Of a stretch of 64,000 bases of DNA, positions 10,701-17,957 are shown piece by piece. A model generated the notes under the pieces. It was not told the origin of the DNA. It made no database searches and saw nothing but the letters and a program-made list of their open reading frames with translations. How positions within the stretch are numbered: position 1 is the first letter of the stretch; the number at the start of each line of letters is the position of its first letter. The DNA lies in the NCBI GenBank assembly GCA_963722665.1, contig CAVRNW010000001.1:7536-71535 (forward strand), given 5' to 3'. The position numbers and the translations under genes are program-made. This stretch comes from Site-B1 sp963722665. GTDB lineage: Bacteria; Bacteroidota; Bacteroidia; Flavobacteriales; Flavobacteriaceae.

Positions 10701-10930
10701 CTGTGAGGCTTTTCAAGAATGTCTTTATCAGAAAATAATTTTAACATCTCAAGGATACGTTCTTTCATTTCACCAACAGCTTTATTGGTAAAAGTCATGG
10801 CCAGAATTTGACGAAATTTAAATATGTTCTCAGATTCAAATAAAATTATCAAATATTCCTTAACCAAAGTATAGGTTTTACCGCTGCCTGCAGAGGCATT
10901 AAAAATTTTAAATGAAGAGAAAGTTGACAA
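7790..10930 (-). CDS. UvrD/REP-type helicase with C-terminal nuclease, AddA-like
   Basis: A 1,046-residue ATP-dependent DNA helicase-exonuclease. The Walker A motif ASAGSGKT is at residues 12-19, followed by AMTFTNKAVGEMKERIL (motif Ia), YFIDEFQDT (Walker B, about 388-396), GDAKQAIYRWRGG (423-435) and a late TIHKAKGLEFP motif. A RecB-type nuclease domain ends the protein (RPDRVV, then LIDYKTG). By family knowledge AddA supplies the 3'-5' helicase motor and one nuclease of the AddAB complex. It is divergent from sodA and 44 bases ahead of kbl. A palindromic repeat (8354-8369) is translated inside it as PIAIG near residue 855, just before the nuclease domain. Confidence 0.88.
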   Translation of the reverse strand: MSTFSSFKIFNASAGSGKTYTLVKEYLIILFESENIFKFRQILAMTFTNKAVGEMKERILEMLKLFSDKDILEKPHSMFLDICKDLNMNKDLVHNKSKKILETILHNYGAFDISTIDRFNHKIIRTFAHDLKLPQNFEVDLDTDRLLNQAVDNLISKTGFNKELTKILVEFALEKTDDDKSWDISFDLNRVAKLLVNENHVAHLDNLELKSLADFKLLRKNVLEKTSVLELKIIDKAKTILTLIEVSGLTHSDFSRSTLPNHFKKIASLDLNRIYDNQLENNLAENKNIYTKTLPADKASAIDNILPQIESSFLSIKLLVFEYKFLKNIYQNLTPLTVLNAINKELNLIKEEQNILLISEFNSIISNEIKNQPIPFIYERIGEKYKHYFIDEFQDTSELQWFNLIPLLENSLSSEKGSAMIVGDAKQAIYRWRGGKAEQFIALFNEKDQPFPVKQKVKDLPVNYRSCKQIVNFNNVFFKYLSGIVFDNPEYATIYSKCRQESDNKYDGLVDITLLDINKEDDRNEVYSLKVLETIQTILNLGYELKDICILVRKGLEGIAIADVLSNQGIPIISSETLLLDRSPEIRFIINVMRLTIHPDNYELKVEILNYIANSRDIKNKHDFFETFIKLDPTSFFKELQEFDFVKFKHLSIYESVEYVLRTFNLVKKADAYIQFFLDEVLNYSQGKQPSFIGFLNYWDTKKDKLSIVSPEGQNAVQIMTIHKAKGLEFPIVIFPFADLDIYKEKESKCWFKIDPDEYNGFSETFINLNKDIEAYSQYGSEIYHDHQAELELDNVNLLYVALTRAIEQLYIIGKNDINSKGDENLKSYSGLIINYIKSIGSWDDSKLHFSFGTPIAIGTKKQLKRKEQTVSSIIQEEFISTSASSHNINVITNSGLLWDTRQKEAIERGNLIHQIMSNIYTPKDVSYVLQDHLNNGIINNAQKKELHETVMNIVSHPNLIDYYTQDQTSYNEREIITSEGKIFRPDRVVINKNNTAILIDYKTGLPNPKYQEQLNDYQEALNQIGYKTIKKILIYTNENITVVEC
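8354..8369. repeat. Palindromic repeat CCCGATAGCTATCGGG, copy inside addA-like gene
   Basis: A perfect 16-base palindrome, also present at 28828-28843. Here it lies within coding sequence and is read as part of TPIAIGT without breaking the frame. It has no T-run and is not a terminator. It is probably a dispersed REP-like element. Confidence 0.75.
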
Positions 10931-10997
10931 AAGATTATTTTTATACCAAAATAAGTAATCTTAATATATTCTTAAGATAATTTTTAAACCTTTATTG

Positions 10998-11005
10998 TAA
11001 ATTTG
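10998..11005 (+). promoter_or_regulatory. -7 box for sodA
   Basis: TAAATTTG matches the Bacteroidota -7 consensus, 35 bases before the superoxide dismutase start codon. No clear TTG lies at the expected -33 spacing. Confidence 0.5.
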
Positions 11006-11039
11006 AGGAAATAAGTATTAACAACTAAAAATTAAAAAT

Positions 11040-11648
11040 ATGGCTTTTGAATTACCTAAATTAAAATATGCATATGACGCTTTAGAGCCTCATATAGATG
11101 CTCGTACAATGGAGATACATTATACTAAGCACCATCAAGGGTACACTAATAATTTAAATAATGCAATCAAAGGAACCAAATTAGAAGGCAAATCTATTGA
11201 GCAAATCCTTTCAGATCTTGATATGAAAAATAAGGCTGTGAGAAACAATGGAGGAGGTTTTTATAATCACCGTTTATATTGGGATGTAATGAACCCGGAA
11301 GGGAAAGGACGATTATCGGGTGAACTCAAGGATGCCATTGAAGCTGCATTTGGATCTTTTGAAGGGTTTAAAGATATATTTAGCAAAGCGGCTGCTACTC
11401 AGTTTGGTTCTGGGTGGGCTTGGTTGTGTGTCCATAAAGGAGGAAAGGTAGAAGTATGTTCAACACCAAACCAAGATAATCCTTTGATGCCGGGAGTTAC
11501 ATGCGAAGCTACGCCTATTTTAGGAATAGATGTTTGGGAGCATGCCTATTATTTACACTATCAAAACAGACGTCCTGACTATATAGAAGCATTTTTTAAT
11601 GTTATTAACTGGAATGAAGTTGAAAGACGTTACGCTGAAGCGAAATAA
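11040..11648 (+). CDS. sodA: superoxide dismutase, Fe/Mn family (Mn-type residues)
   Basis: A 202-residue cytoplasmic enzyme that dismutates superoxide to peroxide and oxygen. Predicted metal ligands are H27 (IHYTKHHQGY), H77 (FYNHRLYW), D164 and H168 (DVWEHAYYLHYQNRR). The active-site glutamine sits in the C-terminal domain (NQDNPLM, Q145), the arrangement of Mn-type enzymes, although members of this subgroup can be cambialistic. It has no signal peptide. It has its own -7 box and a strong terminator, so it is a single-gene transcript, divergent from the addA-like gene. Confidence 0.95.
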   Translation: MAFELPKLKYAYDALEPHIDARTMEIHYTKHHQGYTNNLNNAIKGTKLEGKSIEQILSDLDMKNKAVRNNGGGFYNHRLYWDVMNPEGKGRLSGELKDAIEAAFGSFEGFKDIFSKAAATQFGSGWAWLCVHKGGKVEVCSTPNQDNPLMPGVTCEATPILGIDVWEHAYYLHYQNRRPDYIEAFFNVINWNEVERRYAEAK

Positions 11649-11670
11649 GTTAGATTAAAGCGAAATAATA

Positions 11671-11700
11671 AAGACGAGCATTTTTGTTCGTCTTTTTTTT
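11671..11700 (+). terminator. Intrinsic terminator of sodA
   Basis: Stem AAGACGA / TCGTCTT (11671-11677 and 11688-11694) followed by a run of T, beginning 22 bases after the sodA stop. Confidence 0.85.
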
Positions 11701-11726
11701 ACGTTGGTTTGAAAAATGGCCAAAAT

Positions 11727-11853
11727 AAAAAAGGTGAACGAAAGTTCACCTTTTTTGCCCCAAATCTACCATGAACTTAACCTACTTATGTTATGGTGAT
11801 GCTAATATAAGGTGCTTTATTAAATATCATTTAATTTATTAGACAAACTACTT
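11727..11853 (-). ncRNA. Candidate small structured RNA, tandem copy 1
   Basis: First of two tandem copies in the 452-base sodA-purF gap. A core (about 11757-11810) is identical to copy 2. Read on the minus strand, the core is followed by a hairpin (GGTGAAC / GTTCACC) and T-run, as a small RNA ending in an intrinsic terminator would be. Against copy 2 the stem shows a compensatory G-C to A-U change, so pairing is conserved while sequence is not. The core can also pair internally (ACCAT/ATGGT). Orientation is uncertain, because on the plus strand the same hairpin would precede the core. It may belong to a described flavobacterial motif, but I cannot confirm that. Confidence 0.5.
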
Positions 11854-11918
11854 ATAAATTAGTCAATGTGAGAAATAATGGAATTAGATGAGAGTTAGAA
11901 TTGATACGGGTGTAAAAT

Positions 11919-12045
11919 AAAAAAAGGTAAACAAGAGTTTACCTTTTTTTGCCCCAAATCTACCATGAACTTAACCTACTTATGTTATGGTGATGCTAAT
12001 ATAACACAGCTTTAATAAAGACTACGAATCTTTTAGACAAAATAC
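11919..12045 (-). ncRNA. Candidate small structured RNA, tandem copy 2
   Basis: Second copy, 192 bases after copy 1. It shares the identical core (about 11951-12004) and a terminator-like hairpin whose stem differs (GGTAAAC / GTTTACC, loop AAGA) but still pairs perfectly. Similarity fades gradually past the core (shared TTAGACAAA). It lies 56 bases beyond the purF stop on the purF strand, so it may be a purF 3'-UTR product as well as, or instead of, an independent gene. No strong promoter box was found. Confidence 0.5.
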
Positions 12046-12100
12046 ACTTTTATTAGATAAAGTGTAAAACCTGTAAGTATTTGTAAGAAATATCTTAGTA

Positions 12101-13999
12101 TTAATAGGCGCGTTCCTTGTTCCCTTCATAAAAATTTATGAATGCTCTGTTGACAACCCTATTACCTCCATTGGTTGGGTAATTACCCGTAAAATACCAG
12201 TCTCCCAGATTTTTAGGACATGCTTTATTTAAATTTGGAACTGTTTGAAAAATTACTTTTACCTCCGCATTGATATCCTCAGTACAGATCAGATTAGATA
12301 TTTTGGTCGATATATCTTCATCTGTAAACTCATCATATAACTCTTTTACAAAATTGATTACATCAGCATCTTCTAAGTGCTCTTGTGCCTTGCACTTATT
12401 ATAGACTTCTTCAACTTTATTGTATTTATTCATATCCTTTAATAAAGACAACATGGCTCTAAAGGCAATGAGATCTTCTAATCGTGCCATATCTATACCA
12501 TAGCAATCGGGATAACGAATTTGAGGCGCAGAAGAAACCACTATTATTTTTTTAGGGTGTAATCTGTCTAGTATCTTAATTATACTCTTCTTTAATGTTG
12601 TACCTCGTACAATACTATCATCTATTATTACCAAATTATCGTTGGGTTTCACTACTCCATAAGTAACATCATAAACGTGAGCTACCAGATCGTCACGACT
12701 GCTGTCTTCAGTTATAAAGGTCCTTAATTTCACATCTTTAACTGCAATTTTCTCAATTCTAGGTCTTTGAGCCAAAATTTCTGTTACTTTTTCAGCAGAC
12801 AGACTTCGCTTTCCTTTAAGAATTGCATTTGTTTTTTGTTGGTTGAGATAGTCTTCAACTGTTTCTGTCATACCATAAAAAGAAGTTTCAGCAGTGTTAG
12901 GGATAAATGAAAAGACTGTGTTTTTTATATCGTAATTGATTGCTTCTAGTACTTTAGGAACTATTAGCTTACCCAGTTCTTTACGCTCCTTATAAATTTC
13001 AGCATCACTACCTCGGGAAAAATAGATGCGTTCAAAAGAGCAGGCCTTTCTTTCAAGTGGTTTAAGTATTTTTTTTATGGATGTTTCTCCTGATTTTTTA
13101 GTAATTATGGCGTGCCCCGGTTTTAGTTCAACAACATCTTTAAATGCTACATTGAAGACTGTTTGAATAACCGGTCTTTCCGAAGCAACAACCACTACTT
13201 CATCATTTTTGTAATAATAGGCTGGTCTTATTCCGGAAGGATCTCTCAAAACAAACGAATCACCATGACCTAATAATCCGGCTATTGCATAACCACCATC
13301 CCAATTTTTTGCTGCTTTTTGCAATATTTTTGCAACATTTAAGCGATTGGCAATAAGAGGAGAACATTCATTTTTGTTATAGCCTTCTTTTTTTAGGGCC
13401 TTGTAAATTTTACTAACAGAATCATCCAGGAAATGACCTATCTTTTCCATAACAGTTATAGTGTCTGTGTATTCTTTTGGGTGTTGTCCCAGATCAACAA
13501 GGTTTTTAAACAGTTCCTTAACATTGGTCATATTAAAATTGCCTGCTAGTATAAGATTTCTGTGCATCCAGTTATTTTGTCTTAAGAACGGGTGAACACT
13601 TTCTACACTATTTTTTCCAAAAGTGCCGTACCTGACATGCCCTAGCAATAACTCACCAATGTAAGGGATATTATCTTTTTGTAAAGCGACATCATTTATA
13701 TATTCAGGATGCTCACTAAACTCTTTATTGACTCGTTCATTGATCTGATCGAATATATCCTGAATTGGCTGTTGTTCAACAGACCGGACACGGCTAATAT
13801 ATCGTTGTCCAGGTTGAACATCCAGTTTGATGCTTGCAAATCCAGCACCATCCTGTCCACGGTTATGCTGTTTTTCCATCATTAAGTACATTTTATTGAC
13901 TCCGTAAAATGCACTGCCATATTTTTCTTTGTAAAAATCTAAAGGCTTTAGAAGTCTGATAAGAGCAATTCCGCACTCATGTTTTATTGCATCACTCAT
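12101..13999 (-). CDS. purF: amidophosphoribosyltransferase (glutamine PRPP amidotransferase)
   Basis: First committed step of purine synthesis: PRPP plus glutamine gives phosphoribosylamine. The class II glutaminase nucleophile is C9 in HECGIAL, so a short propeptide is removed. HNRGQDGAGF and GHVRYGTFG follow. The PRPP-binding signature is VIIDDSIVRGTT at about residue 460. At 632 residues it is longer than E. coli PurF but matches the Bacteroidota form, which has an extended C-terminus. It lies downstream of pfkB-like, rnhA-like and purN genes on the same strand, but a terminator at 14024-14056 separates it from them. Confidence 0.93.
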   Translation of the reverse strand: MSDAIKHECGIALIRLLKPLDFYKEKYGSAFYGVNKMYLMMEKQHNRGQDGAGFASIKLDVQPGQRYISRVRSVEQQPIQDIFDQINERVNKEFSEHPEYINDVALQKDNIPYIGELLLGHVRYGTFGKNSVESVHPFLRQNNWMHRNLILAGNFNMTNVKELFKNLVDLGQHPKEYTDTITVMEKIGHFLDDSVSKIYKALKKEGYNKNECSPLIANRLNVAKILQKAAKNWDGGYAIAGLLGHGDSFVLRDPSGIRPAYYYKNDEVVVVASERPVIQTVFNVAFKDVVELKPGHAIITKKSGETSIKKILKPLERKACSFERIYFSRGSDAEIYKERKELGKLIVPKVLEAINYDIKNTVFSFIPNTAETSFYGMTETVEDYLNQQKTNAILKGKRSLSAEKVTEILAQRPRIEKIAVKDVKLRTFITEDSSRDDLVAHVYDVTYGVVKPNDNLVIIDDSIVRGTTLKKSIIKILDRLHPKKIIVVSSAPQIRYPDCYGIDMARLEDLIAFRAMLSLLKDMNKYNKVEEVYNKCKAQEHLEDADVINFVKELYDEFTDEDISTKISNLICTEDINAEVKVIFQTVPNLNKACPKNLGDWYFTGNYPTNGGNRVVNRAFINFYEGNKERAY

Positions 14000-14023
14000 G
14001 GTTTTTTACTATTAATTTAAAAT

Positions 14024-14056
14024 AAAAACGCGCTCATTATGGAGCGCGTTTTTTTA
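14024..14056 (-). terminator. Intrinsic terminator after the PfkB kinase gene
   Basis: Stem ACGCGCTC / GAGCGCGT (14028-14035 and 14042-14049) with A- and T-runs. The hairpin begins immediately after the kinase stop codon. It leaves only about 25 bases before purF, whose promoter I cannot place. Confidence 0.85.
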
Positions 14057-14980
14057 TGATAATTCAATCTCAAATTGAGTCAAGTTTTTAAATTGTTTTA
14101 ATCGATTCAGAACATCATCTTTGTTAAGGTCGATCATTCTTTCTGTACCGAATCTTTCTACGCAAAAGGAGGCTAAGGTAGAACCATATATTAGGGCATT
14201 TTTCATATTCTCAAATGAGAAGTCATTTGTTGCAGCAAGATATCCGGAAAATCCTCCGGCAAATGTATCTCCTGCTCCAGTAGGATCAAAAACTTCCTCT
14301 AATGGTAAGGCAGGTGCAAAAAACACATTTTCATTATTAAACAAGAGGGCTCCATGTTCTCCTTTTTTGATCACCACATACTTAGGCCCCATTTCTTGAA
14401 TTTTTCTTGCAGCGACAACTAAGGAATATTCACCACTCAATTGTCTCGCTTCTGCATCATTAATAGTGATGACATCAATCTTCTTAATCACTTTATGCAA
14501 GTCATCTAAAGCATTATCCATCCAGAAATTCATAGTATCCAATACAATAAGGCCTGGCTTCACATTCATTTGCTCAATAACATCAAACTGTACTAATGGA
14601 TGTAAATTTCCAAGCATAACCACTTTGGCATCTTTGTAATCTCCGGGGACCTTAGGTTTAAAATCGGCCAAGACGTTAAGCTCTGTTGCCAATGTATCTC
14701 TGGAATTCATATCATTATGGTATAATCCACTCCAAAAGAAAGTTTTTCCATCCTTTACAATTTCGATTCCGGAAATATCGATGTTCTTTTTTGATAACAG
14801 ATTTAAATATTTCTCAGGGAAATCTCCCCCAACCACAGAAATAATTGAGGAATCTACATCAAATTGGGATGCAGCCAATCCAATAAAGGTTGCAGCGCCT
14901 CCAAGAATTTTATCGGTTTTTCCGAAGGGAGTTTCAATAGCGTCAAAGGCAACTGTCCCGACTATAACTAATTTATTCAT
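14054..14980 (-). CDS. PfkB family carbohydrate/nucleoside kinase
   Basis: A 308-residue ribokinase-fold kinase. The N-terminus has LGGAATFIGLAASQFDVD, the substrate-binding glycine pair region of the family. The C-terminal signature DPTGAGDTFAGGF (about residues 232-244) holds the catalytic Asp and anion hole. The substrate could be a sugar or a nucleoside such as adenosine. The position between rnhA/purN and purF would fit purine salvage, but that is inference. It has its own -7 box at 15004-15011 and a terminator at its stop. Confidence 0.85.
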   Translation of the reverse strand: MNKLVIVGTVAFDAIETPFGKTDKILGGAATFIGLAASQFDVDSSIISVVGGDFPEKYLNLLSKKNIDISGIEIVKDGKTFFWSGLYHNDMNSRDTLATELNVLADFKPKVPGDYKDAKVVMLGNLHPLVQFDVIEQMNVKPGLIVLDTMNFWMDNALDDLHKVIKKIDVITINDAEARQLSGEYSLVVAARKIQEMGPKYVVIKKGEHGALLFNNENVFFAPALPLEEVFDPTGAGDTFAGGFSGYLAATNDFSFENMKNALIYGSTLASFCVERFGTERMIDLNKDDVLNRLKQFKNLTQFEIELS

Positions 14981-15003
14981 AATTGGAGGTCATATTTTTT
15001 GTG

Positions 15004-15011
15004 CAAACTTA
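15004..15011 (-). promoter_or_regulatory. -7 box for the PfkB kinase gene
   Basis: The minus strand reads TAAGTTTG, 24 bases upstream of the start codon. This suggests a short leader and transcription separate from the upstream RNase H gene. Confidence 0.45.
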
Positions 15012-15060
15012 CGCAAAATAAATTCTGTATAAAAGTAATGAAACAGGATGCAGAGTTCTA

Positions 15061-15699
15061 TTATTTTCTTCCAAAATCAGCAGGTATTTCACCCCAAGCC
15101 CTGGTTTCCCATTTAACTATTGTTGTTGTATATGAATGGTTATTCAACCAATTCACAGCCCTGTCAACAAGATCAAACAATGATCTATTGTGATCTGTCC
15201 TTTTTAATTTGGTATTACAGGTTTTTTTCTTGACCCAACTTAAAGCTGTTTTTGAATCGGTATAAATAATTTTATCACTCTTTTTTTGTTTTAAAAAGGC
15301 TAACCCATGAACTAGCGCCAGGAATTCACCAATGTTATTTGTGCCTTCTTCAAACGGGCCTTGTTTGAAGAGAACTTTTTTTGTCTTGGTATCTACACCG
15401 CGGTATTCCATCTTTCCCGGGTTTCCACTTGAGGCTGCATCCACTGCAATGGAATTTAAATTAGGGGCACCTATTTTTTTGAGAAGATCTTCACTCAATT
15501 CACTTTTGAACTTCGATTTACTCACATAATCCTTATATTTATTTTTTAAGGCAGTTTTAGCAGCCTCAAATGTTGCAAAGGATTTGTACTGTGCTCCTTT
15601 ATAATCTTTGATCTGTGCTTTGCAATCATTCCAGGATTCAAATACTCCGGTATGATGACCTTTCCAGACGGCATAGTATTTTTTCTTTGGTTTACCCAT
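15061..15699 (-). CDS. ribonuclease H1 with N-terminal hybrid-binding (viroplasmin) domain
   Basis: Degrades the RNA of RNA-DNA hybrids. The N-terminal domain (KKYYAVWKGHHTGVFESW) is the viroplasmin/HBD fold that grips hybrids. The catalytic RNase H domain follows, with acidic residues in AVDAASSGNPG, NNIGEFLAL, IIYTDSKTA and the final ADFG. I start at the ATG at 15699 (MGKPKKKYY), which overlaps the end of purN by 8 bases. An upstream in-frame start at 15726 would add nine residues that lie within purN. Translational coupling to purN is likely. Confidence 0.9.
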   Translation of the reverse strand: MGKPKKKYYAVWKGHHTGVFESWNDCKAQIKDYKGAQYKSFATFEAAKTALKNKYKDYVSKSKFKSELSEDLLKKIGAPNLNSIAVDAASSGNPGKMEYRGVDTKTKKVLFKQGPFEEGTNNIGEFLALVHGLAFLKQKKSDKIIYTDSKTALSWVKKKTCNTKLKRTDHNRSLFDLVDRAVNWLNNHSYTTTIVKWETRAWGEIPADFGRK

Positions 15700-16267
15700 T
15701 GTCTGGGAATAAAATGGAATTAACAACTTTTGGAAAATGGTTCATTTCCAGTTCATGAATTTTTTTGGCAATATCTTCCGGCGTATCATTGGGTTCTACA
15801 GGACATGTTGTTTGAAAAATAATAGAGCCTTCATCATAATTTTCGTTCACATAGTGAATTGTAATACCTGTTTCGGCCTCTTTATTGTCCACAACTGCCT
15901 TATGAACATTCATTCCATACATACCTTTACCTCCGTATTTAGGCAACAAGGCAGGATGGATATTAATTATCCTATTGGAAAATTCAGAAATAATAGTTTG
16001 AGGGATTTTCCATAGGAATCCGGCAAGGATAATTAGATCCGGATTTGAGATCTTTAAAATATTTAAAACATCAGGAGTTTTTGAAAAAGCTATTCTATTG
16101 AAACATAAAGCACTTACATTTAGACTTTTACATCTGTCTAAAACTTTGGCACGAGGATTGTTAGTCAATACTTGAATAACAGACACATTATCTCTGTTTT
16201 GAAAAAACTTTATTAAATTTTCAGCATTAGATCCGCTTCCGGACGCAAAAATTATAACCCGTTTCAT
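15692..16267 (-). CDS. purN: phosphoribosylglycinamide formyltransferase
   Basis: Third step of purine synthesis: transfers a formyl group from 10-formyl-THF to GAR. The 191-residue protein has ASGSGSNAENLI at the phosphate-binding N-terminus, NIHPALLPKYGGKGMYG with the catalytic Asn and His, and NYDEGSII with the catalytic Asp. It overlaps the RNase H gene by 8 bases and diverges from acpP across 185 bases. Confidence 0.93.
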   Translation of the reverse strand: MKRVIIFASGSGSNAENLIKFFQNRDNVSVIQVLTNNPRAKVLDRCKSLNVSALCFNRIAFSKTPDVLNILKISNPDLIILAGFLWKIPQTIISEFSNRIINIHPALLPKYGGKGMYGMNVHKAVVDNKEAETGITIHYVNENYDEGSIIFQTTCPVEPNDTPEDIAKKIHELEMNHFPKVVNSILFPDNG

Positions 16268-16414
16268 TTTCAGCTAATAATGTTAAGATTATTCAAAAAC
16301 AAAAAAAAGAATAATTATTAACAATTAGAAGGTAAATAGGAATTACTTTAGCTTAAATTTATTAAATTACAGATACATTTTTAAACTAAAGGTGAGTTTT
16401 AAAATAAAGTTTTT

Positions 16415-16422
16415 TATTTTTG
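16415..16422 (+). promoter_or_regulatory. -7 box for acpP-fabF
   Basis: TATTTTTG matches TAnnTTTG, 31 bases before the acpP start, within the 185-base divergent region shared with purN. A -33 TTG is not clear. Confidence 0.45.
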
Positions 16423-16452
16423 CCTCCTAATTAAACTTAAAATTAAAAAATT

Positions 16453-16686
16453 ATGTCAGACATTGCATCAAGAGTAAAAGCGATTATCGTAGACAAATTA
16501 GGCGTAGATGAGAATGAAGTTGTAAGTGAAGCTAGCTTTACTAACGACTTAGGAGCCGATTCATTAGACACTGTTGAGTTAATCATGGAATTTGAAAAAG
16601 AATTTGATATTCAAATCCCGGACGATCAAGCAGAGAACATCGCAACAGTTGGTCAAGCAATTTCATATATTGAAAACGCAAAATAA
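16453..16686 (+). CDS. acpP: acyl carrier protein
   Basis: A 77-residue acidic carrier for growing fatty acids. GADSLDTVEL carries S37, the phosphopantetheine attachment site, and the acidic helix after it (VELIMEFEKEFD) is the docking surface for synthase enzymes. It is followed 13 bases later by fabF, the usual operon arrangement. Length and sequence are standard. Confidence 0.97.
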   Translation: MSDIASRVKAIIVDKLGVDENEVVSEASFTNDLGADSLDTVELIMEFEKEFDIQIPDDQAENIATVGQAISYIENAK

Positions 16687-16699
16687 GTAACATATTTTT

Positions 16700-17950
16700 A
16701 TGGAATTAAAGCGAGTAGTAGTTACCGGATTAGGTGCTCTTACCCCAATTGGCAATACCAAAGACGAATTTTGGGATGGTCTAAAAAATGGTAAAAGTGG
16801 AGCTGGTCCAATAACTTATTTTGATGCTGAAAAGTTCAAAACAAAATTCGCTTGTGAACTAAAAAACTTTGACGCGACTGCTTTTTTTGACAGAAAAGAA
16901 GTTCGTAAAATGGACAAGTTTACCCAATACGCTTTAGTCGCATCGGATGAGGCTATTATCGACTCTAAATTAGATCTTGATAAAGTAAATAAAATGCGAG
17001 TAGGTGTTATTTGGGGTGCAGGAATAGGTGGTTTGGAGACATTTCAGAATGAAGTTCTAAACTTTGCAGCTGGAGATGGGACTCCAAGATTCAACCCGTT
17101 TTTTATTCCTAAAATGATAGCAGATATTGCACCAGGGAACATATCTATAAGATATGGTTTTATGGGACCCAATTATACTACAGTTTCTGCATGCGCCTCC
17201 GCGGCAAATGCCATGATAGATGCCCTCAATTACATACGCTTGGGACATTGTGATGTTATTGTAACAGGAGGTAGTGAGGCAGCAGTAACTCTGGCAGGGA
17301 TGGGTGGTTTTAATGCCATGCATGCGCTGTCTACAAGAAATGAAAGTCCTGAAACAGCTTCCAGACCGTTTGATGCGACCAGAGACGGTTTTGTCTTAGG
17401 CGAAGGCGCTGGATCTATAATTCTTGAAGAATATGAGCATGCTAAGGCAAGAGGGGCGAAAATTTATGCCGAATTTGTTGGAGGAGGTTTATCCTCTGAT
17501 GCATATCATATGACCGCGCCTCATCCGGATGGTATTGGAGTAGTTGCAGTTATGAAAAATTGTTTAGAGGATGCTGGTCTAAATTCTGAAGATGTTGATG
17601 CTATTAATACCCATGGAACAGCAACTTCTTTAGGTGATGTCGCTGAGTTAAAAGCCATATCGGAAGTTTTTGGTGATCATGCCAAGGATATTAATATCAA
17701 TTCTACCAAATCCATGACCGGGCATTTATTGGGTGCAGCCGGAGCGATTGAAGCCATTGCTTCTATCTTATCCATGCAGTATGGAATAGTCCCACCTACA
17801 ATAAATCATTCAACAGTAGACGAAAATATTGATCCCGAGTTGAATTTAACATTAAACAAGGCTCAAAAAAGAGACGTTAAAGTTGTTATGAGTAATACAT
17901 TTGGTTTTGGAGGACACAATGCCTGTGTACTATTTAAAAAAATAGATTAA
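16700..17950 (+). CDS. fabF: beta-ketoacyl-ACP synthase II
   Basis: Condenses acyl-ACP with malonyl-ACP in fatty acid elongation. The 416-residue thiolase-fold protein has nucleophile C165 (VSACASAAN), H305 (NTHGTATSLGD), K337 and H342 (STKSMTGHLLGAAGA), the complete Cys-His-His set with its lysine. It sits between acpP and rnc, with 13- and 7-base gaps. The terminator-like hairpin for this transcript falls inside rnc. Confidence 0.96.
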   Translation: MELKRVVVTGLGALTPIGNTKDEFWDGLKNGKSGAGPITYFDAEKFKTKFACELKNFDATAFFDRKEVRKMDKFTQYALVASDEAIIDSKLDLDKVNKMRVGVIWGAGIGGLETFQNEVLNFAAGDGTPRFNPFFIPKMIADIAPGNISIRYGFMGPNYTTVSACASAANAMIDALNYIRLGHCDVIVTGGSEAAVTLAGMGGFNAMHALSTRNESPETASRPFDATRDGFVLGEGAGSIILEEYEHAKARGAKIYAEFVGGGLSSDAYHMTAPHPDGIGVVAVMKNCLEDAGLNSEDVDAINTHGTATSLGDVAELKAISEVFGDHAKDININSTKSMTGHLLGAAGAIEAIASILSMQYGIVPPTINHSTVDENIDPELNLTLNKAQKRDVKVVMSNTFGFGGHNACVLFKKID

Positions 17951-17957
17951 ATTTTGA

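Noticed and set aside
17057..17323. Minus-strand frame of 88 codons with many Cys inside fabF
   Set aside because: It is antisense to the fabF active-site region and has no independent support.
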